Shown here: positions 54,363 to 64,000 of the stretch, in pieces
How positions within the stretch are numbered: position 1 is the stretch's first letter
Layout: each line of letters starts with the position of its first letter
DNA from: Heliocidaris erythrogramma
Lineage: Eukaryota > Echinodermata > Echinoidea > Camarodonta > Echinometridae
Direction of reading: 5' to 3'
DNA length: 64,000 nt
NCBI GenBank assembly: GCA_025617745.1
Contig: CM046873.1
Coordinates: 27,789,410 to 27,853,409 of the forward strand
The notes under the pieces: generated by a model
The model's input: only the letters and a program-made list of their open reading frames with translations
The model's database searches: none
Told to the model about the DNA's origin: nothing
Made by a program: the position numbers and the translations under genes

Positions 54363-56627
54363 GTTAGTCGCCCATAAAACATATTGTTTTAGTAATACCA
54401 CACGTCATTCGAGTATGTTAATCCTAAACCATCAGCAGATTGCATATTATATGTTTTCATATGAGATGCGATAGCTAAAAATATTTCTGTTTAAAAAATA
54501 GTAGGGTGAATAATCAATGGTGTAAATAAATGGGTGAAGAAAGTGATATGAATTCTTGTGATACTAATGATTATTTAAGTTACGACCTAAGTAGTATCAT
54601 CAATGTCGTTATCTTCGCAGGATTTAAACCAAAAATAACCAGAATTCCTTTGATATTTGTAAACTATAAAATGCCCCCAACTCAATCCGATCAGCTCAAG
54701 AAGCAAACAAGGGCCCTGTTTCATAAAACTTTTCTTATCAATAATATCTGCCCATTTTTATGCCAAATTCGCTCTCTGCCAATCAGATTCCATGGTTTCA
54801 TTAGCTTACAACAATTATTGTAACTTGTTATTGATAACACTTTTTTTAACTAATAGCACTTCGAGAAGAAGTATGAAAGCGAGTAAGCAAATCCATCATG
54901 AGTGACATTTAGATTTAAACCCTAAAAAACACGATTTATGATGTATTTTACCTCTTAGAAAAGTCGACAAGGGAGTACAGCAACCGAGTCTTAGGGGATG
55001 TTGCAAGAAAGTTGCAATCAATTGCAAATCCCCCATATTAGTCGCAAATCTTGCAATTGATTGCAAGTTCCATTTAAAATACATGTATTTTTTTTTTGAA
55101 GAATCTTTTATTACTTCCTTTTTCAAAATAACATTTTTCACAATAATCAAGGTAAAATACACAAACAAATATATTCACATGCAGTATCATTGTGCCAAAT
55201 TACATAATAATAACAATAAGTAACCATATGTATCATATTTGCAATCGATTGCAAATGTTGGATTTGCAATTGACTGCAACTTTCTTGCAACACCCCATTA
55301 GAGTTTCATTCAAACTTTGAACATTAAAAATGTTGTTTTTGAAAAAAAAAAATCTATTTTTCAGGTAAATGATCTTGTCCAACGTTGTTCAGCCAAGAAA
55401 TCAGAACTGGAGAAGAACATACAGAATGTTGAGTCACAGCGTAGTGAAGTACACACTGCCATACAGAAACTACGGGAAGATGTCAGCCAAGCCTATCGTA
55501 CCAAAGCCAAGCAACTAGACGAAAATCAACGTATACTCGTTGAGCAAATGGATGCTCTAGAGCGTAGTTTCGATGACGATCTCAACGCTCTGAAATCAAA
55601 CGACCGCCAGAAGATTAAAAGCATTTGTAGTTCGATGGATTTGGTGGCCAATGACAGACTGGGTGGTCTTGAGACAGACAGCCTGTCTGCTCATAAGTTG
55701 CTCTGTGAGGAGCTGGAGGGCATGCTAAAGGAGGTTACCGATCACACATCTGCAGCAGCCATAACTAAGAAAGCACAGAAGAAGAGATTCCAGCCTGCAG
55801 ATGATACTTGTCTTGATCTCGGGAACATCATAGAACCAGATCCCGAGTTGAAAGTAATTCAATGTGTAGATCTACGTGGAGGAATGTGGGGGATGACCAA
55901 ATACTCTGATGACAGTGTGGCTATTGGATATAGCAATGCAGCTGGTATAGATATATTTGATTCAAATGGTAAACAGCAGCAGTATGCAAACATACCAAGC
56001 GGTACCTCGTATTATGGTCTTGTGTTTCAAAGAGATAAGACGCTATGTGTATCGACGGGTACCACTGAAGCACTTATCTATTCTCCAAATGGATCCAGGA
56101 AATCAACCATCCATGTGAGCAGTAATGGATATCATATTAAATTAATCAGAAGTCCATCAGATGAAATCATCGTTACACAATTTGCAAAACACGTCTACAT
56201 CTATGACCCGACGGGAAGCACACTCAAACGCACAGTCACAACAAAACACAACATCACAAGCCAGGCATATGCAACCAAGGCTGGTTTGATCATCACAAGT
56301 TCATGTCATTTCAGCGATCCAAGCATAGTGACGGTCTATGACAGGAATGGGAATGCTGGGAAGCCTCTTCAAGCTCCACATGATGTCTACCTGTATGCTA
56401 CCGTGGACGAGCAGAACAGGGTGTATGTAGCGAGTGTTGATCGTAAGAACAGTAACGTGGTGATCACACTCTATGACCTTGATGGTTTGAACCTGAAGGA
56501 GATAGTTCACTCCAATGCATTGAACCTGGAACTGAATTTTACTTGGTGTTACCTGGTTTCCCTCTCTCCAAAATTACTAGCTTTTGCATGTTATAAGAAA
56601 TTATATTTCATTAAAGTGGTGATGTAA
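53727..56627 (+). CDS. TRIM-like RING/B-box protein, copy 2 (intact)
   Basis: Two exons, 53727-54362 and 55365-56627, phase 0 junction (AAG then GTTAGT; TTTTCAG then GTAAAT), 632 residues. Predicted cytoplasmic E3 ubiquitin ligase of the TRIM class. RING: C19, C22, C35, H37, C40, C43, C59, C62. B-box 1: residues 106-144, CNVC through GH. B-box 2: C166, H169, C178, C181, C186, C189, H194, H197. Coiled coil: about 213-310 (KKSELEKNIQNVESQRSEVH region). C-terminal repeats of the type hYDxxG (IFDSNGK, IYSPNGS, IYDPTGS, VYDRNGN, LYDLDGL) suggest a beta-propeller related to NHL or TRIM56-like tails. Start chosen at GCATCCATGG because it is conserved in all three copies; an upstream in-frame ATG at 53406 is not conserved. 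S-C-R-H replaces S-C-G-H of the other copies in the RING. Confidence 0.88.
54710..54850. mobile_element. GGGCCC-type MITE, right end lost (TRIM copy 2 intron)
   Basis: Orthologous in position to 44590-44738; ends at TTTTTTTAAC without the GGGGCCCC terminus. Confidence 0.55.
54992..55300. mobile_element. TTGCAA-rich MITE (TRIM copy 2 intron)
   Basis: Position-matched copy of 44889-45204, with the same ends and TTA flanks. Confidence 0.75.
55365..56627 (+). CDS. TRIM copy 2, exon with coiled coil and C-terminal repeats
   Basis: Acceptor TATTTTTCAG; 420 codons plus TAA. Contains the ATAT missing from copy 1 (about 55952). Confidence 0.88.
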   Translation, partial: VNDLVQRCSAKKSELEKNIQNVESQRSEVHTAIQKLREDVSQAYRTKAKQLDENQRILVEQMDALERSFDDDLNALKSNDRQKIKSICSSMDLVANDRLGGLETDSLSAHKLLCEELEGMLKEVTDHTSAAAITKKAQKKRFQPADDTCLDLGNIIEPDPELKVIQCVDLRGGMWGMTKYSDDSVAIGYSNAAGIDIFDSNGKQQQYANIPSGTSYYGLVFQRDKTLCVSTGTTEALIYSPNGSRKSTIHVSSNGYHIKLIRSPSDEIIVTQFAKHVYIYDPTGSTLKRTVTTKHNITSQAYATKAGLIITSSCHFSDPSIVTVYDRNGNAGKPLQAPHDVYLYATVDEQNRVYVASVDRKNSNVVITLYDLDGLNLKEIVHSNALNLELNFTWCYLVSLSPKLLAFACYKKLYFIKVVM

Positions 56628-58203
56628 ATCGCGATATTTCGGAACTTTCTAGCATATATCTTTTATAATTATTTACGATTCGTATTTTAAATAGAAGTGA
56701 ATTATTTTTGTAACTCTAAATATTTCTTGGGTAAAATTATATAATTGTAATCAAAATAACAACACGAAAGATAAACATGAACATCAGTATAGAAATTAAA
56801 CTTTACCTAGTCCTTTGAAGAACATGTTGTATACCGTATACTGTATAGCATTTTACTGATTTAAACTATGAATGACACGTTGTCACTCAGTGTAAAAGCT
56901 TTGCAAATCGCTCTATTCATGAAAAATTTTGTATGCATATTCGTTTTAATTCATAATATTGATGCTAGATTTATTATGCGGCGAATGCTAAAGTGATACG
57001 ATGTATTCCGATTTTCATTATTGCTATTTCAATCCCACTACTTTTGGTTAGTTTTACCATTGCTAAGCTTGGAGTAATTTGAAGAATCAGATACTTTTAA
57101 AAATAGATTGACCTTTTTACAATTGACTTTTAAAAAATGACAATACGAAGATAAATAGAGAGAGAGAGAGAGAGGAGGGGCATGAAAAAAGAGAGATAGA
57201 AATAGGAGAGGGGGAAAGAAGGAAAGAAATAATGAGAAAAGGGGTAAAGAAAAATTCAAAGAGGATAGGAAAGCCTGGGTGGGGTAAGAGAGAGATAGAG
57301 AGAGAGAGTGAGAGTGTGAGAGAGAGAGGAAAAGAGCAAAGACAAGTGTTTAAGACTCTGTGATGTACCGTATAAAGAAAATACCCTGCAGGTATTACGC
57401 AATGACTGCTTTTGAAAGCCATTGGTATACTTTTACAAGAAACATATTATATAAAACAGAAAGATAATCATTTCTAAGACGGATTAGAAAAATACATATC
57501 GCATTATTAATCTAAATTGATTTCTTTAAGAAATCTTCATCATTTCTTTGTGAGATGATGATTATGTCATGTATATATGTAAATCACTGACTTTTTATCA
57601 ACAATTTCTGATTCCTCTATGGCTATGGTGTTTATGAATGAAACAAATGAATACGAAATATGTGTTATAAAAATATCTGATGATATTGGTTTTTATTTCA
57701 ACATCATTTACCTCCACTGTAAAGGGCATCCTGGATAAATAGAACGATTAAATAAATGAATAAAGGGGATATTTCCTGGCTGAAGTTCATTGATCATGCA
57801 ACAAAAATGCGTTCTATAAAAAACAGTTATTCGTATATTAAATCATTGTTTTCATGATTACAGAGTACGGTTACGTTATATAGATGTTTTTCGTACAGAA
57901 TGCCTTATATTGTTTCAATGAAATTTCGAAACATTCAGTTACTATTCTACGAAATTTGAAACAATGGAAATTCATGTAAATGGCATGCGTGTTGTTCTCT
58001 CCTATGGTGGGTATTGGCAGCATGGTCTGAACCAGATAATGTTTACTGCTACAGTTTATTTTCTGAGATTTGACTTCATACTGAGTCGCCTTGTTTCTGC
58101 TTCAGTAAATATTGTACATATAGAATGACTAGAAAAAAGGTAATACTTGTTTAGGTTAATATTTCGAATAAAAACATGACGAAAAAGAAAGATGGAGAGA
58201 AGA

Positions 58204-58235
<32 letters not shown>

Positions 58236-59054
58236 CATGAGATCATAAAAGTGTGAACGTGATATTCTGTAAATGGAAATAATTGTTATACAAGGAACCC
58301 TACTTAATTTTACAAATTCGAAAAATATGGTATTGGGCAGTCTCACGAGAAATGCTCTTTTCAGTTATATGAAAATCAAAATGATGGTCATTTACAAGGA
58401 GAAAAAGGAAATATATAACAATTGCATAATCGATAATGACCATTATTTATGTAAACAGTATGATCTTAAATTTTATACACGAATATTAATCTACGCGGAT
58501 TAACACGTTAGTGAATAAAATACACATCACATATTTTTTTTTGAAAAGAGAGAGATAATGTCAAATGGAGAAAGATAGCTGTGATAATGGCTCTCATGTT
58601 CACCCTTGTTTTATCGATGAAAGAGCCTTCCTGGATAAACAAAAAGATAAATAGATTAATAAAGAATAAAACTTTGAGGCTTGGGGGCTTTTATCAGTAT
58701 ACAAGATAGGCGCTATATAAAAACAAATATTTCTAATATCATTATCATCATGATTGCAGTTTACAGTTACATTATCGACGTTTGTATATTATTTTATATG
58801 TTTTATATTCATTTTCTTTTCTAAGATATTTAGAACCATGAAAAGTCATAATGACATACGTGTTGTTCTCTCCTATGGTGCGTACAAGCAGCAAAGTCTG
58901 ATCCAGATAGTATTTGCTGGTACAGTTTATTTTCTAAGATTTCACTTCATATACTGAGTGGTATCATATTTAATATAACATGCATAATTGTATACATGTA
59001 CTGCATTGATGATTTACCTGATCATTTAGCCACTATAAAGTTTTTTCTAAAGAA
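56628..59054. other. 3' flank of TRIM copy 2
   Basis: Homologous to 48621-51083. GA-rich run 57155-57330 and (GA)n at 58212-58236. No gene seen. Confidence 0.6.
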
Positions 59055-59074
59055 ATCTACTACTACTACTACCA

Positions 59075-59397
59075 GGGGCGGATCCAGGATTAAGTATAAA
59101 GGGGGGGGGGGGGGGACACAAATGCAGGTTTGTCAACGTTTGGAAATGGTAGACCCGTATTTGTTGGTCTCGCCAGCTTCTCTAAAAGTCGCCAGACCTC
59201 CAAAATTCGCTCGGGGGGGGGGGGGGGGGGCGTTATGGGGGTCCAGTTTCCCTCCATAATTCTCTGACAAGCAAAAAAAAAAGGTCATCATTCCAAAAGG
59301 GGGGCACAATCCAGAAAATGGCGGATCGTCTATGGTCAAAATGCATACTTTTCTTCCAAAAGGGGGGGGGGGGGGCACGGGCCTGGATACGCCAATG
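59075..59397 (+). repeat. Poly-G-bearing dispersed repeat, copy 2
   Basis: From CCAGGGGCGGATCCAGGAT to CACGGGCCTGGATACGCC, with AAATGGCGGATCGTCTATGG inside and three G runs. The start shares GGATCCAGGAT with the 15240 minisatellite. Confidence 0.65.
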
Positions 59398-60329
59398 ACT
59401 ACTTATACTACTACTACTACTATACTACTACAACTACTGCTGCTACTACTACTGCTACTACTACTACTACTACTACTGCTACTACTACTACTGCTACTGC
59501 TACTACTATACTACTACTACTGCTACTACTATTATTATACCTACTGCTACTGCTACTACTACTACTACTGCTGCTGCTACTACTACTGCTACTACTACTG
59601 ATACTGCTACTGCTACTACTATTACTTCTACTACTTTTACTACTACTACTATTACTACTACTACTGCTGCTACTACTACTACTACTGCTACTACTACTAC
59701 TACTACTACTACTACTGATACTGCTACTGCTACTACTATTACATCTACTACTTCTACTACTACTACTATTACTACTTCTACTGCTGTTACTATATACTAC
59801 TACTACTACTACTACTATATTACTACTACTACTAATACTCTACTACTGCTACTACTACTACTACTACTACTACTTTTACTACTACTACTACTGCTACTAC
59901 TATACCTACTGCTACTGCTACTACTACTGCTGCTGCTACTACTACTGCTACTACTACTACTGATACTGCTACTGCTACTACTATTACTTCTACTACTGCT
60001 GCTACTACTACTACTATATTACTACTACTACTACTACTACTACTGCTACTACTATACTACTACTGCTACTACTACTACTACTACTACTATTACTACTACT
60101 GCTACTACTACTACTACTGCAGCTGCTACTACTACTACTGCTGCTAATACTACTACTACTGCTACTACTGCTACTACTACTACTACTACTGCTACTATAC
60201 TAATACTACTACCATATTTAATTAATATATACACATCTATATCAATAATGATGCATGATGGTATAGAGCAATGACATATGCACTCGTTTCGGAGATGAAT
60301 TTTTTTTTCTTCTTTTTCCTTTTTTAATA

Positions 60330-60553
60330 GAAGATTCGCTCAGTGGGGGGGGGGGGGGGGGGGCGTTATGGGGGTCTAGTTTCCCTCCATAATTCTCTGA
60401 CAAGCAAAACAAAAAAGAACGGTCATCATTCCAAAAGTGGGGCACAATCGAGAAAATGGCGGATCGTCTATGGTGAAAATGCATACTTTTCTTCAAAAAT
60501 GGGGGGGGGGGGGGGGGGGGCACGGCCGCAAGTGCCATCCTGGGTACGCCAAT
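60330..60553 (+). repeat. Poly-G-bearing dispersed repeat, copy 3
   Basis: Matches 59205-59397 from the first G run to GGTACGCCAATGACTACTTA; lies at a TAC-tract position about 1.1 kb downstream. Confidence 0.65.
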
Positions 60554-60616
60554 GACTACTTATACTACTATACTACTACTACTACTATACTACTACAACT
60601 ACTACTACTACTACTG

Positions 60617-60655
<39 letters not shown>

Positions 60656-61281
60656 TACTGTAGTACTACTACTATACTACTACTACTACTACTAATACTC
60701 TATACTGCTACTACTACTACTACTACTACTACTGTTACTACTACTACTGCTACTACTACTGCTACTACTACTACTGCTACTGCTACTACTATTATTATAC
60801 CTACTGCTACTACTACTACTGCTGCTACTACTACTACTACTTCTACTACTACTACTACTACTACTACTGATACTGCTACTGCTACTACTATTACTTCTAC
60901 TACTTCTACTACTACTATTACTACTAATACTGCTGTTGATGATAATGATGAGGATGAGGAGGAGAAAGATGAGGAGGAAAGCAGAAGAAGGGATTAATGG
61001 TAATGTAGACTGTAATAATGATAAATATCAATATTAAAATCTGTTCATAATGATATTATCATTCATCTCAAGAATGACATAATGATATTTGCATGTAATA
61101 TTAAATACTTTTCTAGCTATACCTCAATGGAAGACGACATTGATTACGCTAATAAATCTTAGCGGTATATTCTCATGCATGTGTCTTCATGTATTATTCT
61201 TTGAATAGTTATTGAAAGCGATGACGTAGATGATGATGATAACGAGACTGATGATGGGAATGTATTATTCACGTCGCTCTT

Positions 61282-61810
61282 AAAGGGATAGTCCACCCTG
61301 ATTACAAGTTGGCTTTAAAAGAAGCAGAACAAAACAACAAAAAAAAATCAGTGAAGGTTTGAGCAAAATCCGATAAGAAATAAGAAATTTTTGAAATTGT
61401 AATCAATCAGACACAAATTGGCAACTCCGTGACGTATCTTGCGAGCTCATCTCCCATTTGCTCAATACAGAAAATTTCATTTTCTTAGTTTTTGATAAAT
61501 AAATATATTTGTTTCATACATGTTTTGTGTAAAACCATATGAGCAATGATGATATCTAAGGTGCATGTATGATTAAATATTTCCTTTAAAGAAAATGGAA
61601 ATTGATGATTTTGGGGGTACAGGGCAAATGGGAGAGGAGCTTGCAAAATACGTCACGGAGTTGCCAGTTTGTGTCTGATTGATTACCACTTCAAAAAGTC
61701 ATAACTTTCTTATTTCTTATCGGATTTTGCTCAAACCTTCACTGATTTTTTTTTTGTTTTGTTCTGCTTCTTTTAAAATCAACTTGTAATCAGGGTGAAC
61801 TATCCCTTTA
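61282..61810. mobile_element. Palindromic MITE, best copy of the long-arm family
   Basis: AAGGGATAGTCCACCCTGAT at the left end and ATCAGGGTGAACTATCCCTT at the right end; the arms pair for roughly 200 bp each. The homologous site behind copy 1 (about 52850, CTCTTAAGACACC) is empty, showing a TA or TTAA target duplication. Confidence 0.85.
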
Positions 61811-62938
61811 ATACATCATTCAGGTTCCTTTTCCTTCGCGGCACATATCGACAGTTGCCTCTCTTGACCCAGGTGTAGTGTCTGAGTACCTGATGATGAG
61901 CATTATTTCTTAAAATGTGTCGTGTGTTGGTCATGACTGCAGGAGCTATAGTCATGATTACAATTTAGAGTGTATTTTTGTTTCAGATGAGATAGTGAGT
62001 GGGTACCTGATGGGAATTATTTATTCAAGAGTGCCAGGTGTTGGTGCATGATGGCTGCAGAAGCTAAAGCCTAGGTTACAATTTTGGATGGAAATTATGT
62101 AAAATCAGGGCTGTCTCATAGAGCGTTGCAGTTGATCTGAATTAACATTAACTTCATTCAACTTTGATTACCATTGTCAATACATGCATAAGAGGTATTC
62201 AAGGGATTGTAACTATACCATTATTTGCGATCGATTTGGAATAATCGCAACTCATTTTAAGACACAGCTCAGATGTTCTAATCCTAATCCTAATCCTATT
62301 TAATCCCCTAACTAATGATACATTATGACTTGTGTATTCATGACAAATATGAGTAGCGCTGGCTTTCTTGGAGGTATGTGGGGCTACCTCCCTCATGGCG
62401 TGTTAGTTTCTGCCCACTGCTGTTTAAATTTCGATACACCACTTTTTAAGTCTGAACTTCGAATATACAAAATTCTGCTGCAATGTCAAAGAAATGCTGA
62501 ACACGTCGAGAGCGCCAACTCTCTGAAACTTTCCACAACAATATAGAGGTCCAAGGCACATTAAGTGATCTATGGGAAAACCCACCTCTGTTTAGGGCAT
62601 TAATTCATGTACAAAACAGGAAATGACAGGCAGATTTGTTAACGTCATCGGTGGGTTGTCACCATTACTGCGGTATCGCGGTATATTGAGGGATAAATCT
62701 TTACAGTTGGGTAGAGAACTCTAGATCTTGCAGTTTGACATTTTCAAAGATTTAATAATGCAGACTTAGTTCAACGGAATCAAACTATCACATATTTGTA
62801 CCAGCATTCTACAATTATTCTTCTCGTACACAACAAACTTCACAGCAAAGCGGAATGTAATATTCAAAAAGTTAATTTCCAGAAGATTCAGTGCAGGGCT
62901 GTTTTCTTTACGTTGCTAGAAATTCGCACATTGCATCC

Positions 62939-63574
62939 ATGGCTGAGAAGCAGGAAGAGGAGGAAGCTCAGAACTCTGTACAAGGCTTGACGTGTCCACT
63001 ATGTCTTGATATCTTCGACGATGCAACCCTCCTGACCTCTTGCGGACACACCTTTTGTCGGAAATGTCTCAAGAAATACGACCTATCCCATCAGGATCTT
63101 GACCACATGGTCTGCCCTCTCTGTAGGAAAGTCACAAAGTTGTCAGCAAACCGCGTCGATGATCTCCTATCTAATGTGACGGTCAATGGACTCGTAGACA
63201 ACTACCACGAAAAATGTGGAGGAGCCAATGCCATCCTGGAAATGCGGCAAAAATGCACTGTCTGCAAACTCCAGGAACAGGCTATGTCTTTCTGCAGAAC
63301 CTGTAGCAAATACATGTGCGAAAAATGTGTTTATTGTCATCAACATCTAGCAGAACTCTTTGAAGGTCATGAGATCATATCCATACAGGATATTACGGAA
63401 GGGAAGGTCAGCATTGGGCATTCCTCGGAGAAGTGCTCGATCCACAAACAGGAGAACAAAGATATGTTCTGCGAGGATTGTAAGGTGCACGTCTGTTTCA
63501 AGTGCGTGATCATCGGCCATCGTGATCACAAGATAAAGTCACATGAGGACTTTGAGAAGGAATTACAGGTTAAG
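62939..63574 (+). CDS. TRIM-like RING/B-box protein, copy 3 (first coding exon; gene continues past window)
   Basis: 212 codons, MAEKQEEEEAQNSVQGLTCP to ELQVK, donor AAG then GTTAGT; the second exon lies beyond 64000. C3HC4 RING (SCGHTFCRKC) and B-box 2 nearly match copies 1 and 2. B-box 1 (63254-63376) is quite different (KCTVCKLQEQAMSFCRTCSK and onward) while keeping its metal ligands. Predicted E3 ligase. The following intron repeats the copy 1 intron start, including an (AAG)n tract near 63932. Confidence 0.85.
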
Positions 63575-63931
63575 GTTAGTCGCCCACATAACATATTGTT
63601 TTAGTCTTACTACGTCATTCGAGTATGTTAACCCTAAACAAACAGCAGATTTGCATATTATATGTTTTCATATTAGATGTGATAACTAAAGATATTTCAC
63701 ACACACTTTATCATGAACGTTTTTACTGTTTCAAAATAGTAGGGTGAATAATCAACGGTGTAAAGAAATGGGTGATATGAATTCTTGTGATACTAATGAT
63801 TATTTAAGTTACGACCTAAGCAGTATCATCAATGTCGTTATTTTCGCAGGATTTTAACCAAAAATATAAACTAGAATTCCTTTGATATTTAACAGGAAAT
63901 GATAGTGTAGCTTTCGAGATAAATGTATAAA

Positions 63932-63968
63932 AGAAGAAGAAGAAGAAGAAGAAGAATGAGAAGAAAAG
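63932..63968. repeat. (AAG)n microsatellite (TRIM copy 3 intron)
   Basis: Position-matched to 44041-44100. Confidence 0.8.
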
Positions 63969-64000
63969 TTGCTTTATCTAGTTAGTCCGTGTAGAATCCT

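Larger units (their letters stand above)
59055..60930. repeat. Expanded (TAC)n/(TGC)n microsatellite with two inserted repeats
   Basis: Over 1.3 kb of TAC, TGC, TAT and related triplets at 59398-60212 and 60555-60930, much longer than the counterpart behind copy 1. Frames through it give poly-L, poly-Y, poly-T or poly-V and are artefacts. Confidence 0.85.

Noticed and set aside
59332-60997. Poly-Leu, poly-Thr and poly-Val frames
   Set aside because: Triplet microsatellite (TAC/TGC) read in different frames.

Overview
The window is animal nuclear DNA: intron-rich, AT-leaning and packed with microsatellites, MITEs, SINEs, non-LTR fragments and a DIRS-type retroelement. The repeat spectrum (dispersed TACATGTA runs, deuterostome/invertebrate-type tRNA SINEs, DIRS, long G homopolymers), an insect-type light-sensing cryptochrome and a tandem family of TRIM-like genes suggest a marine invertebrate deuterostome. 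A sea urchin or another echinoderm is the best guess; this is inference, not proof.

Layout. 1-15.7 kb: no intact gene. It holds inverted-repeat elements, a 7SL-like SINE, a tRNA-derived SINE, the 3' end of a non-LTR element, satellites and one broken coding fragment. 15.85-37.7 kb: a complete cryptochrome gene on the + strand. Eleven coding exons, all with GT-AG introns, join into one 538-residue reading frame with all four electron-transfer tryptophans. Its introns contain a roughly 1 kb duplication with a TCC/TCA microsatellite (intron 4), a non-autonomous hAT element with a perfect 8-bp target-site duplication (intron 5) and a degenerate, complete-length DIRS element with inverted termini (intron 6). 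37.7-43 kb: 3' flank, MITEs and SINE pieces. 43-64 kb: a tandem segmental array of three TRIM-like genes (RING, two B-boxes, coiled coil, C-terminal propeller-like repeats). Copy 1 carries a 4-nt frameshift, copy 2 is intact (632 residues), and copy 3 runs off the window.

Most unusual signals. (1) Three cryptochrome exons (1, 7 and 10) each lie beside a tandem array of partial copies of themselves that carry splice-site remnants. Exon 1 has five decayed start-codon copies; exon 7 has five good and two degenerate copies, most with an intact donor; exon 10 has two. (2) The intron of TRIM copy 1 holds a 2.1-kb insertion of seven near-identical 290-bp tRNA-like units, two on the minus strand and five on the plus strand. 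It is flanked by an 11-bp direct repeat and is absent from the same intron in copy 2. (3) B-box 1 of TRIM copy 3 is sharply divergent inside an otherwise near-identical exon, which suggests conversion or selection.

The cryptochrome is predicted to act as a blue-light receptor feeding the circadian clock. The TRIM-like proteins are predicted E3 ubiquitin ligases. No functional link between the two loci is evident; they are neighbours in a repeat-rich, duplication-prone region.
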